Shown piece after piece: positions 28,658 through 37,307 of a stretch of DNA of 64,000 nucleotides. A model generated the notes under the pieces. It had not been told where the DNA came from and searched no databases. It saw nothing but the letters and a program-made list of their open reading frames with translations. The position numbers were made by a program, and so were the translations under genes. Position 1 is the first letter of the stretch, and each line of letters opens with the position of its first letter. The DNA is from Deltaproteobacteria bacterium. GTDB taxonomy: Bacteria > Acidobacteriota > Thermoanaerobaculia > Multivoradales > JAHZIX01. The stretch spans positions 1 through 64,000 of the forward strand of contig JAHZIX010000049.1 in assembly GCA_022601195.1 (NCBI GenBank). Reading direction: 5' to 3'.

Positions 28658-29272
28658 ATGATAAAGTCGGTGTATTCCAAGGGTGAAAAGGTCGGAGTCG
28701 CTTCGAGGGGAGCTGTCGTCATCGCTGAAATCACTGAGCTACTCGACCGTTGCCGAGAAGGGGATCGGGCGGCAAGTGACGCCGTGTTCGCACAACTCTA
28801 CCCAGAGCTGCGACGCATAGCCGCCGGCAAGTTGTTCGGTTCCGACGCGACGGTCACGCCGACCGTATTGGTACACGAGGTCTATCTTCGCTTAACGGCG
28901 GGCACAGCCCTCGATGTCGAGAGCCGGCGACACTTCTACACCAGCGCGGCCAAAGCGATGCGCCATGTGTTGATCGATCAGGCCCGTCGGAAGGCGGCCT
29001 CGAAGCGTGGTGGCGACGAGCAGCGGGTGACCTTCACGGAAGGCGTCGCGGATCGACTGTTCGACGATGGCTCTTTCCTCGATCTCGATCGCGCCCTCAA
29101 AGAACTCGCGACGATCAACGGCCAGGGGCGCCAGGTGGTGGAGCTGCGATATTTTGCCGGCCTGACAGCCATTGAGACGGCGGAGCTACTGGGCATTTCG
29201 GAAAGCACGGTCAAACGTCAGTGGAAACGAGCTCGAGCCTTCCTGGTTGCGCGCTTACGGGAGGGTAGCTGA
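28658..29272 (+). CDS. ECF sigma factor, TIGR02999/Sigma70_ECF type (cassette 1)
   Basis: 204 residues from the ATG at 28658; the frame is open from 28553, but that part has no similarity. The conserved body begins IAEITELLDRCREGD. Region 2 includes LYPELRRIAAGKLF, TVLVHEVYLRL and RRHFYTSAAKAMRHVLIDQA; region 4 includes QVVELRYFAGLTAIETAELL and a helix-turn-helix up to VKRQWKRARAFL. Sigma factors of this class are often controlled by a neighbouring Ser/Thr kinase instead of an anti-sigma factor, as in the EcfP-PknT and EcfK-PknS pairs. The kinase gene starts 8 bases downstream, supporting such a pair. Paralogue at 33955. Confidence 0.92.
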   Translation: MIKSVYSKGEKVGVASRGAVVIAEITELLDRCREGDRAASDAVFAQLYPELRRIAAGKLFGSDATVTPTVLVHEVYLRLTAGTALDVESRRHFYTSAAKAMRHVLIDQARRKAASKRGGDEQRVTFTEGVADRLFDDGSFLDLDRALKELATINGQGRQVVELRYFAGLTAIETAELLGISESTVKRQWKRARAFLVARLREGS

Positions 29273-29280
29273 CCAGCGGC

Positions 29281-31941
29281 ATGGGGGAGTTGGACGAGAA
29301 ACAGCAAGCCCTCTGGCAGCGAGCGGACGAGGTCTTCGACGCTTTGCTCGATGTAGAGCAGGAAGCACGTCACACCGCCCTCGAGGCCATGGCCCTCGAA
29401 GATACCTTGCGCCGGAGGGTAGAGATGCTCTTGGCAGCGAACGAAGAATCCGCGGCCGTCCTCGATGCTGGTCCAAAGACACTCTTTGAGGCGATCGAAG
29501 ACGATGTAGTGGGCTTGGCAAAGGGCACGGTTGTTGGCGGCTGGACCGTCGGCGAGCTGCTCGGCCGCGGTGGCATGGGCCTCGTGTACCAGGCCACTCG
29601 CCAGGGCGTCGACTTCCACCAGCAGGCAGCTCTCAAGCTGCTGCGGGTAGCGATGCGGGATCGCGAAGGTCTGTCCCGATTCCGTCGCGAACAGCAGATC
29701 CTCGCCAAGCTCGAACATCCAAGTATCGCTCGCTTGATCGACGGCGGTGTGACTTCTGACGGCTCGCCGTACTTGGTGATCGAAGAGGTGACCGGCGCGC
29801 CCATCGATTCCTACTGTCGAGATCACGATCTCGAAGCGCGCGGAGTTGTTGAGCTCTTTCTCGAGGTCGCCGACGGCATCGCCTTCGCCCACCGCAACCT
29901 GATCGTCCACCGTGACCTGAAGCCGGCCAACATCATGGTCGACGGCGGCGGTCGGGTGCGCCTGCTCGATTTCGGCATCGCCAAGCTTCTCGGTGACGAA
30001 GCGATAGATCCTGGGACACGCGTGTTGACTCCCGGCTTTGGTGCCCCCGAGCAAATGACTGGTGCACCGGTTTCGACGGCAACCGATGTCTTCGCCATGG
30101 GCGTGGTGCTCTACGATCTGCTCGCCCACACCCGACCATTCGATTCGGCGGATCCGGCTGCGGCGCACCGCCCCGAGGCACCATCCAGCAGCGCTAAGTG
30201 CGTCAGCGGCATCAATTCCGATCTCGACAACGTCGTGATGATGGCGCTCCGTCCCGAGCCCGAACGACGGTATCCGAGCGCGGAAGCCATGGCCGACGAC
30301 TTACGCAAATGGCTTGGAGGCCATCCCCTCCGGGCAACGCCGGACAGCTTCGGGTACCGGCTGGGCAAATCGGTGGCCCGCCATCGGATCGCCGCTTTGT
30401 TCAGCACCATCGCGGCCCTTGGCCTGGTCATCGGTGCCAGTGTCGCCACGTGGCAAGCGCGGGTCGCCCGTCAAGAATCGACCGAGGCCAAACGCCAGCT
30501 GGCGCGAGCGGAGGCCGTGACTGAGTTCATCGTCGACACCTTCAAGGCCGCAGACCCGAACGCCAGCGGTGGCAACGAGGTCACTGCGCGAGAAATTCTC
30601 GACCAAGGCATCACCCGAATCGATCGCGAGCTCGACGATGCACCCGATGTTCGTCGCCGCCTGCGCTCCGTTCTCGGGGAGATCTCTTACTACCTCGGGG
30701 ATCTCGAAAGGGCGGAGTCGCTGCTGAGCAGCAATCTCCACGGCGTCGATGAATCTCTTGCCGCACGGATCCGTAACCTTCGCTTCGCGGCCCGTACAGC
30801 CTCCAAAGCCGGCAACTTTGAGATTGCCGATCAGCGGTATGAAGAGGCTGAGCGTTTGGCCCGGAACGCCGATGCCACGACCCGAGCCGATGTCGAGCTT
30901 TTCTACGCCGCCTACGCGGTGGAGCGGCGGCGCTACGCCGAAGTCGCCGAGCGCCTCGAATCTGCTGTCGACAGCGGCTGGCTCGAGGGCGCATCGCCGA
31001 AGACTCGTGCCGCTATTCTCGGCACCCTAGCGTCAGCCCTCAACAGCCTGGGCCGCTTCGCAGAAGCCAAGGAGCACTCGCAAGTCGGGCTCGCATTGTT
31101 CGAGGAAATGGGTGGATCAGCCACAGTGGAATATGCGGGCGGCTTGGGCATCCAAGCAAATATAGAGGCCAACCTCGGCAACATCGAGGGCGCGGAGGCT
31201 CTCAAACGACGTTCCCTCGAAATCCAGCTCGAGCGCCTCGGGCCACGCCACCCGGACAGCCTCACGACCCGCAACGACCTCGCGACCCTGCTCAAGAACC
31301 TGGGCCGATTCAGCGACTCAGCTGTCCTGCTCGAGGCCCTGCTGGTGGAGCAGCTAGAGGTCCTTGGCGACCATCATCCGAACGTTGCGATCACTTACTT
31401 CAACCTCGCCGAGGCGCGTTTTCGAGCTGGAGAGCTCGAAGCCGCCCTGGAAGATTATCGAGAGACCCTCCGCCGGGTGGACGCTGCTCCGACAAACTTC
31501 GGTGCCACCGGCGGCATCTTTCGTGCCATCTACGGTCGTGCACTGGCCCGGTCCGGCGAATTCGAAAACGGAGAGGCCGAGCTGCGCCGGGGTCTCGAGG
31601 TGCTCACTTCCGGAGAGGCTGAATATCCCCTGGCCGCGCGGGTGCGGGTCGAACTCGCGGCGATGCTCAATGAGCGGGGTCGTTTCCCCGAAGCCCTCGA
31701 AGAGCTCGAACGATCGGTCGAAACCCTCGAGTCGACCTATGGCAGCGATTCGAGGGAGCTCGCGCTCGCCCACATCGAACGCGGCCGAGCCCTCCAGCAA
31801 GCTCGACCGGAGCGTGCTATCGAGGATCTCCACCACGGCCTCCAGGTCCTCGAGGCCAGTCCGTTTCGCGCCCAATACCGACATGAGATCGCCTCCGCCA
31901 CTGCACTGGTCGGCAGACTTACCAACGCGCAGCGTTTTTAG
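29281..31941 (+). CDS. Transmembrane Ser/Thr protein kinase with TPR tail (cassette 1)
   Basis: 886 residues. Kinase domain at about 85-345: LGRGGMGLVYQA, Lys in AALKLLRV, VHRDLKPANI, LLDFGIAKLL and FGAPEQ, all active-type. Membrane helix near 365-388 (IAALFSTIAALGLVIGASVA), then TPR-like repeats to the end. The segment after the helix (EVTAREILDQGITRIDRELD) aligns closely with the kinase at 34555 (EVTARDILDAGIERLETN). The likely target is the sigma factor encoded 8 bases upstream (inference). The stop codon overlaps the convergent beta-helix gene by 4 bases. Confidence 0.93.
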   Translation: MGELDEKQQALWQRADEVFDALLDVEQEARHTALEAMALEDTLRRRVEMLLAANEESAAVLDAGPKTLFEAIEDDVVGLAKGTVVGGWTVGELLGRGGMGLVYQATRQGVDFHQQAALKLLRVAMRDREGLSRFRREQQILAKLEHPSIARLIDGGVTSDGSPYLVIEEVTGAPIDSYCRDHDLEARGVVELFLEVADGIAFAHRNLIVHRDLKPANIMVDGGGRVRLLDFGIAKLLGDEAIDPGTRVLTPGFGAPEQMTGAPVSTATDVFAMGVVLYDLLAHTRPFDSADPAAAHRPEAPSSSAKCVSGINSDLDNVVMMALRPEPERRYPSAEAMADDLRKWLGGHPLRATPDSFGYRLGKSVARHRIAALFSTIAALGLVIGASVATWQARVARQESTEAKRQLARAEAVTEFIVDTFKAADPNASGGNEVTAREILDQGITRIDRELDDAPDVRRRLRSVLGEISYYLGDLERAESLLSSNLHGVDESLAARIRNLRFAARTASKAGNFEIADQRYEEAERLARNADATTRADVELFYAAYAVERRRYAEVAERLESAVDSGWLEGASPKTRAAILGTLASALNSLGRFAEAKEHSQVGLALFEEMGGSATVEYAGGLGIQANIEANLGNIEGAEALKRRSLEIQLERLGPRHPDSLTTRNDLATLLKNLGRFSDSAVLLEALLVEQLEVLGDHHPNVAITYFNLAEARFRAGELEAALEDYRETLRRVDAAPTNFGATGGIFRAIYGRALARSGEFENGEAELRRGLEVLTSGEAEYPLAARVRVELAAMLNERGRFPEALEELERSVETLESTYGSDSRELALAHIERGRALQQARPERAIEDLHHGLQVLEASPFRAQYRHEIASATALVGRLTNAQRF

Positions 31942-33722
31942 GGGATCGCCAGGGTCCACCGGCTCAGATCGCCGGATTCGAAACCGTCGGCGAAAATCTC
32001 CGGCGAGGCAGCTGGGTGCTCGGCTGCGCCGAGATCGTAGGGACCGATAAAGTCCGCCACAGTGGGATCGTCGATGCCACGCTCGTCGCCAAAGATGTCG
32101 GTATCGACGGGAAAGTAGGTCAGCGCATCGCAGTAATCGATGGCGATCGCGGTCGGCACTAACGTCGGATCACCGACGCTAGGATTCTTCCAGATGAATG
32201 CCGGGTTGGTCACCATCGTCGCCGTAGGAACCCCTGCGGCGGGCAAGGAATCGAATTCGTGGACGATCGTGCAATCCGCGCGGTGAAGACCGCCAACGCC
32301 CGGCGGGCCGAAAACCCTGTCGAGGCCACCTAGGCCGTTACCCTCGATGACGATGCTTGAATACAGGTCGATTCGACTGCTGTCCAGGGCCTGCGCTAGG
32401 GCCATCACGCCGGCCTCTTCTGAGCTTCCCCAAGCGGATACGAATCCCATCCGAGCATGACCACCGTTCTCCGCTAGAACATGGACACCGACGGAGTTGT
32501 TGTTGAAGAGCGCGCTACCTTCGATCAGCAAGAAGCTGTCAGAGCCATCGACCCAAGCGACATTGCCGTCTTCTGCACTGTTTCCAGTCACCAGAGTTTG
32601 CCGAATCTCAGCTCGTCCACCCGTGGTCACAGCGATTCCGCCACCTTCAGTGGAATCCTCGGAGGTCGAGGTAGTGAAGTTCGTATCCAAGAGCGAACAG
32701 CGGATACCGCGATCGCAGACTTCGAGATCGTGGTCCATGGTCAGCTCGGCGCCATTGGCGACATAGAAGCCGCCGCCGTCGAGGCGTCCATGGTTCTTTG
32801 AAACTTCAGCTGCGATGAGAGTGCCAGTCGTCCCAATCCCATTCAAATAGATTCCACCACCTCGTCGGCGGGCGAGATTGTCGTGGACCCGCGCCGGAGC
32901 ATGACGGTTGCCCAACATCACCACCTCGGCACCAGAGGTGGCATAGACACCACCGCCATCGTTGTTGGCATCGTTGTCCTTGATACCAGCATTGTTGGCG
33001 TTTACGCCGCCTGTATCGTTCGCTGTGACATGGAGAGCACAGCCGGACGTCAAGTAGAAGCCACCGCCGTTGAAGTCGGCATGATTGAGGAAAATGGCAC
33101 TGGTATCCGAGACGGATATCAGACCCGGGCCGGAGCAGAAGACACCGCCGCCGTTGAAGATGGCACTACCGGCGCTGATCGTCGAAGACCCTCCAAGGGC
33201 GAGGGAAGCTCCCTCGCTCAGATGCACGTTGCCGCCTTCATCCGCCACGCCACCGACGACCCTCGCCCCCACGAGGGTGATCAGGCTGGTACCGGAAGCG
33301 GTCAGGGGTCGACCGCCACCAGTGGCGGTTTCAAGGGTCACTCGGTCGATCGTAAGGTCTGTGTCGATGAGTCGAAAGAGGTCGCCGCGGGTAGCCTCGA
33401 TGGTTCGGATCCAAGTCGTATCGTTGGAACAATCCCGGATACCTCGGATGGTCACCCGGCTCGCACCGGTGAGCGTCAGGGGTGTCGATAGGGTATGAGA
33501 CTGGTCAGCAGCCAAGAGAATGGTATCGGCCTCCGGCGTCACCGCGGCTCGAACCCAGGCAAGAGAAAGCTGATCGAAGTCGCATCCCTCCGCGAGAGCA
33601 CCGACCGTGATCGTTTCAGCGGTGATGGTCACGGGCAGCATGGCCAACATGGCCACGGTAAAGATGATGCGGAGCGTGCCGCCTGAAAATCTACGACGGT
33701 TGTGGCGTGAGGCTGAGTACAT
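31938..33722 (-). CDS. Secreted beta-helix protein with FESGD C-terminal tag (cassette 1)
   Basis: 594 residues with a good ribosome site (GAGGAGAT) and a signal peptide (FTVAMLAMLPVTITAE). The first domain motif (GALAEGCDFDQLSLAWVRAA) resembles the CSLREAI-type start of polymorphic outer-membrane/parallel beta-helix proteins. Residues 90-500 have the repeating pattern FNGGGVF, FNGGGFYL, NDGGGVYATSGA, RRGGGIYLNG, typical of right-handed beta-helix coils. The protein ends FADGFESGDLSRWTLAIP. It is probably a surface or secreted protein; no enzymatic residues are recognised. Clear paralogue of the protein at 37308-39077. Confidence 0.9.
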   Translation of the reverse strand: MYSASRHNRRRFSGGTLRIIFTVAMLAMLPVTITAETITVGALAEGCDFDQLSLAWVRAAVTPEADTILLAADQSHTLSTPLTLTGASRVTIRGIRDCSNDTTWIRTIEATRGDLFRLIDTDLTIDRVTLETATGGGRPLTASGTSLITLVGARVVGGVADEGGNVHLSEGASLALGGSSTISAGSAIFNGGGVFCSGPGLISVSDTSAIFLNHADFNGGGFYLTSGCALHVTANDTGGVNANNAGIKDNDANNDGGGVYATSGAEVVMLGNRHAPARVHDNLARRRGGGIYLNGIGTTGTLIAAEVSKNHGRLDGGGFYVANGAELTMDHDLEVCDRGIRCSLLDTNFTTSTSEDSTEGGGIAVTTGGRAEIRQTLVTGNSAEDGNVAWVDGSDSFLLIEGSALFNNNSVGVHVLAENGGHARMGFVSAWGSSEEAGVMALAQALDSSRIDLYSSIVIEGNGLGGLDRVFGPPGVGGLHRADCTIVHEFDSLPAAGVPTATMVTNPAFIWKNPSVGDPTLVPTAIAIDYCDALTYFPVDTDIFGDERGIDDPTVADFIGPYDLGAAEHPAASPEIFADGFESGDLSRWTLAIP

Positions 33723-33799
33723 GGTCTATCTCCTCGACAGGCTTGTTTTCAGATTCGTTTTTCTCGTTCGATGAGGCGTACGCAGTAACTGAGAAAAAC

Positions 33800-33820
33800 G
33801 GGTCAGGACCTGACTGACCC
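33800..33820. promoter_or_regulatory. Nested inverted repeat in divergent promoter region
   Basis: GGGTCAG (33800-33806) pairs with CTGACCC (33814-33820), and inside lies the palindrome TCAGGACCTGA (33803-33813). It sits between the beta-helix gene of cassette 1 (minus) and the sigma gene of cassette 2 (plus), so it could be an operator for either. It could also be a short hairpin of no function. Confidence 0.35.
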
Positions 33821-33954
33821 GGCACCTTCGATGGGGAGAGAGGGAGGCAGCACGGCAATATGGGATTCGGCGAAAGGGGTTTTCGTCTACGGTTTTCAAG
33901 GGGGTGGTAGGATCTTCCCAACATCAATGATGACAGGGGTTTCCATCGAATTCT

Positions 33955-34527
33955 GTGGACCGCAAGCACCACCTAAATACCGCTGAGATCACCGAGCTCC
34001 TGGACCGCTGCCGCATCGGTGACGAGGCCGCCCGGGATGCCGTCTTCGAGCGCCTCTATCCGGAGCTGCGCAAGATCGCCATAGGCAAACTTTTCGGTGC
34101 CCAGGTGGGAGGCACCGTGACTCCCACGGTCTTGGTCCATGAGGCCTATCTACGCCTGGTCTCCAGCGACCGCCTCGACGTCGAGAGCCGGCGCCACTTT
34201 TTCACCAGCGCCGCTCGGGCCATGCGCCACATTCTCATCGATCACGCTCGGCGGGCCGGAGCGGAGAAACGGGGCGGTAGCGGACAGCGGGTGGATTGGA
34301 CGGAGAGCCTGGGGGGCGAGCTGGCCGGCCTCGACTGGATCGACCTGGACCGAGCCCTGGGAGAGTTAGCCCGGATCGATCAACGGAGTCACCGCATTGT
34401 CGAGCTGCGTTTCTTCGCTGGCCTGAAAGCCGAGGAGACTGCGGAGCTACTGGAAATCTCCTCCTCCACCCTCCACCGTGACTGGCAACGGGCTCGGGCC
34501 TTCCTCCACACCCGCATGAGTCCATGA
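33955..34527 (+). CDS. ECF sigma factor, TIGR02999/Sigma70_ECF type (cassette 2)
   Basis: 190 residues from a GTG (VDRKHHLN). Conserved parts match the cassette 1 factor almost step by step: AEITELLDRCRIGDEAARDA, TPTVLVHEAYLRLV, RRHFFTSAARAMRHILIDHA and VELRFFAGLKAEETAELL. The recognition region (SSSTLHRDWQRARAFL) differs from that of cassette 1 (SESTVKRQWKRARAFL), so the promoters read may differ. The kinase gene follows after 27 bases. Regulation by that kinase is inferred from gene order and from known ECF-kinase pairs. Confidence 0.92.
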   Translation: MDRKHHLNTAEITELLDRCRIGDEAARDAVFERLYPELRKIAIGKLFGAQVGGTVTPTVLVHEAYLRLVSSDRLDVESRRHFFTSAARAMRHILIDHARRAGAEKRGGSGQRVDWTESLGGELAGLDWIDLDRALGELARIDQRSHRIVELRFFAGLKAEETAELLEISSSTLHRDWQRARAFLHTRMSP

Positions 34528-34554
34528 CGTCCCCACTCATCCTCCGGGAACACC

Positions 34555-37296
34555 ATGAACACCGCTGACGAAAAAAACTGGAAGCTGGCCTACGAGGTGT
34601 TGGGGGAACTTCTCGATCTCGACGAGGAGAAGCGGGCGGGTCACCTCGTTGGCCTGGACCTCGAAACCTCGGTAAGGGACCGGGTCTTGACGCTCCTGCA
34701 AGCCGCCGCTACCGGTGGCCCTCTGGATCATGAAGTAGTAGAGCTGGCCGCCCCGCTCTTTCCCGCCAACGGACCCGCTCTACGCCCGGAACGCATGGGC
34801 GATTGGGTACTCGGCCCGGAGCTCGGACGGGGTGGCATGGGAGTGGTGTACCAGGCGACCCGCCGCACTGCAGGTTTCGAGCAAAAGGCGGCTCTGAAGC
34901 TGCTGCACCTGGGCATGACGGACCCCGCCTCCATCGCCCGTTTCGAGAGAGAGCAGCAAATTCTTGCCCGCCTCGAGCACCCTCACATCGCGGGTCTCAT
35001 CGACGGTGGCGTCTCTCCGGAGGGAACACCCTATCTCGTCCTCCAGCAAGTGGATGGGGTGCCCATCGACCGCGCCGCCAAGGAGGGCGGTTCGAGCGCT
35101 CTCAAGATCGTCGATTGGATCTTGGAAGTCTGCCACGCCGTGGCCTATGCCCACGGCAATCTGATCGTCCACCGGGACCTCAAGCCCGCCAACATCCTGG
35201 TGGATGGGGACGACCATGTCCGCCTCCTCGACTTCGGGGTCGCCAAACTCCTGGGAGAAGAAGCATCCCAAAGCGCCAATACCCGCATCCTCACCCCAGG
35301 CTACGGCGCTCCGGAGCAACGCAGCGGTAGCGCCATTACCACTGCGACGGACGTTTTCGGCATCGGCGCCGTGCTCTACCGACTCCTTTCGGGACAAACA
35401 GCTCCTGAGGAAGCACCGCCCCCCCCTCCTCCCTCTTCCACCTCCAATGCCCTACCGGACCTGGACGGAGATCTGGACAACATCGTCCTCATGGCTCTCC
35501 GACCGGAGCCGGAGCGGCGCTACGGCAGCGTCGAAGCACTTGCAGAGGATCTGCGCCGCTGGCGCCGCAACCTTCCCGTAGCGGCGACCCCGGACCGTCT
35601 CACCTACCGGCTCCGCAAGTTGGTCCAACGCCATCGGGGCACCGTGGCAGCGAGTCTCGTCGCCGTTCTCGCCCTGCTCGCTGGCAGCAGCATCGCCTTG
35701 TGGCAGGCCACCATCGCTCGACAGGAGGCCCAGAGGGCCCGGACTGCGGCGGCGGATGCATCGCAACATCTAGAGCGGGCCCAGGCGGTGACCGACTTCC
35801 TCCTCTCCACCTTCCTAGGCGCCGACCCGGCTGCCAACGAAAGCGAAGAGGTCACTGCCCGAGACATCCTCGATGCCGGCATCGAGAGATTGGAGACGAA
35901 CCCGCAGATGGCACCGGAGGTGCGCCGAGAGCTGCGCTCGGTGCTCGGCGAAGTTTCTTTCCGGCTCGGCGATCTGGACCATACGGAGACTCTCCTGGCC
36001 CCGAACCTGGTCGCTCCCGAGGATCCCGTCACCCTCTCTCAGGAGGACATCGATCGTAGAGTGCGGGACCTCCGGTTCGCCGCCCGGGCCGCCCTTCGGG
36101 AGGGCCAGCCGGAAGTAACGGAGGAGCGATTTGCCCAGGCCATCGCCTTGGCAGCCAAAGCTAGCCTTGTGGAGCGGCTCGACTTGGAAGCCTTCTACGC
36201 CACCACTCTCGTCGAGATGGGACGAGCGGAAGAAGCCCTGGAGCGCATCGAGGCCGTTGCCAGCCCGCAGGCCGAGAGGGTCGCCTCCCGGGCTCAATGG
36301 GCAGGCCTCCTCAGCACCCGCGCCACCGCTGAGCTCCGCTCCGGTCGCCTGAAAGGCGCTAAGGCATCTGCCGAGGAAGCCCTCGGCTTCTACCGATCCC
36401 TGGAGGGTTCCGTTCTCGAAGGCCACGACTGGATCGGCCCCAGAGTGGAACAAGGCAAGACAGAAGCCTTGCTCGCCGGTATCGAGGCGGATCTGGGAAA
36501 CCTCGACCGAGCTATCACCCTGGGGGAAACCGCATTGGCCACCCTCGAGCCCATTCTCGGCTCCCAGCATCCCCGCTTGCTGGCGGTACGCAATGACCTG
36601 GCTACCTTTCTCAAAAACCAAGGCCGCTTCGCCGAGTCGGCGTCCCGGCTCGAGGGCATTCTGGGGGATCAGTCGGCTGTCCTGGGCCCCGACCACCCCT
36701 TCCTGGCCGATACTCGCTTCAATCTCGCCCGAGCCCTCGACCGGGCAGCGGACTCGGCTCCGGATCTCGACGCAGATCTGGTCGCCGCCCTACTGCTCTA
36801 TCGCCAGTGCCTGGAGCGAGCCCTCGCCACTCCGAAAGCTTTCGGGGGCCGCCTGGCCCTCTTCGAAGTGGTCTACGGTGAGGCCCTCGGCCGGGCCGGC
36901 CGGTTCCAGGAAGCCGAGGCTCAGATCCGTTCCGGCCTCGACCGCCTGGGAGACCGACCCACCAGCTCCACCGTCGCCAAGCTCCGGGTGCTCTATGCCA
37001 GTTTCCTCAACGACCGTGGTCGCCACGGCAAAGCCCAGAATCTCGCCGAGCAAGCCGAGAAAGTTCTCTCGGAGAAGCAGGGGGAAACGAATCGGTGGCA
37101 CCCTCTAGCCGAGCTCCAGCTGGGGCGCTCCCTGGCCCCCACCCGGCCAGGAGAAGCTCAACAGCTCCTCCTGGGAGCCCTAGAAGCCCTGCGTTCCGGT
37201 ACCTTTCACCGCCAATACGCCAGGGAGATCGCCCAGGGGGATTCAGAGCTGGCTCGCTTAGACCGCGCCGGAGCTCCCCAAGGTCAGCCTCCCTAG
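34555..37296 (+). CDS. Transmembrane Ser/Thr protein kinase with TPR tail (cassette 2)
   Basis: 913 residues. Kinase domain about 80-345 with LGRGGMGVVYQA, AALKLLHL, VHRDLKPANIL, LLDFGVAKLL and YGAPEQ, all intact. A short Pro-rich stretch (EEAPPPPPPSS) sits late in the domain. Membrane helix near 362-385 (GTVAASLVAVLALLAGSSIA), then TPR-like repeats, for example LDRAITLGETALATLEPIL and RFAESASRLEGILGD. It is a full-length paralogue of the cassette 1 kinase. Eleven bases separate its stop from the convergent beta-helix gene. Confidence 0.93.
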   Translation: MNTADEKNWKLAYEVLGELLDLDEEKRAGHLVGLDLETSVRDRVLTLLQAAATGGPLDHEVVELAAPLFPANGPALRPERMGDWVLGPELGRGGMGVVYQATRRTAGFEQKAALKLLHLGMTDPASIARFEREQQILARLEHPHIAGLIDGGVSPEGTPYLVLQQVDGVPIDRAAKEGGSSALKIVDWILEVCHAVAYAHGNLIVHRDLKPANILVDGDDHVRLLDFGVAKLLGEEASQSANTRILTPGYGAPEQRSGSAITTATDVFGIGAVLYRLLSGQTAPEEAPPPPPPSSTSNALPDLDGDLDNIVLMALRPEPERRYGSVEALAEDLRRWRRNLPVAATPDRLTYRLRKLVQRHRGTVAASLVAVLALLAGSSIALWQATIARQEAQRARTAAADASQHLERAQAVTDFLLSTFLGADPAANESEEVTARDILDAGIERLETNPQMAPEVRRELRSVLGEVSFRLGDLDHTETLLAPNLVAPEDPVTLSQEDIDRRVRDLRFAARAALREGQPEVTEERFAQAIALAAKASLVERLDLEAFYATTLVEMGRAEEALERIEAVASPQAERVASRAQWAGLLSTRATAELRSGRLKGAKASAEEALGFYRSLEGSVLEGHDWIGPRVEQGKTEALLAGIEADLGNLDRAITLGETALATLEPILGSQHPRLLAVRNDLATFLKNQGRFAESASRLEGILGDQSAVLGPDHPFLADTRFNLARALDRAADSAPDLDADLVAALLLYRQCLERALATPKAFGGRLALFEVVYGEALGRAGRFQEAEAQIRSGLDRLGDRPTSSTVAKLRVLYASFLNDRGRHGKAQNLAEQAEKVLSEKQGETNRWHPLAELQLGRSLAPTRPGEAQQLLLGALEALRSGTFHRQYAREIAQGDSELARLDRAGAPQGQPP

Positions 37297-37307
37297 AGAC
37301 ACCGGGT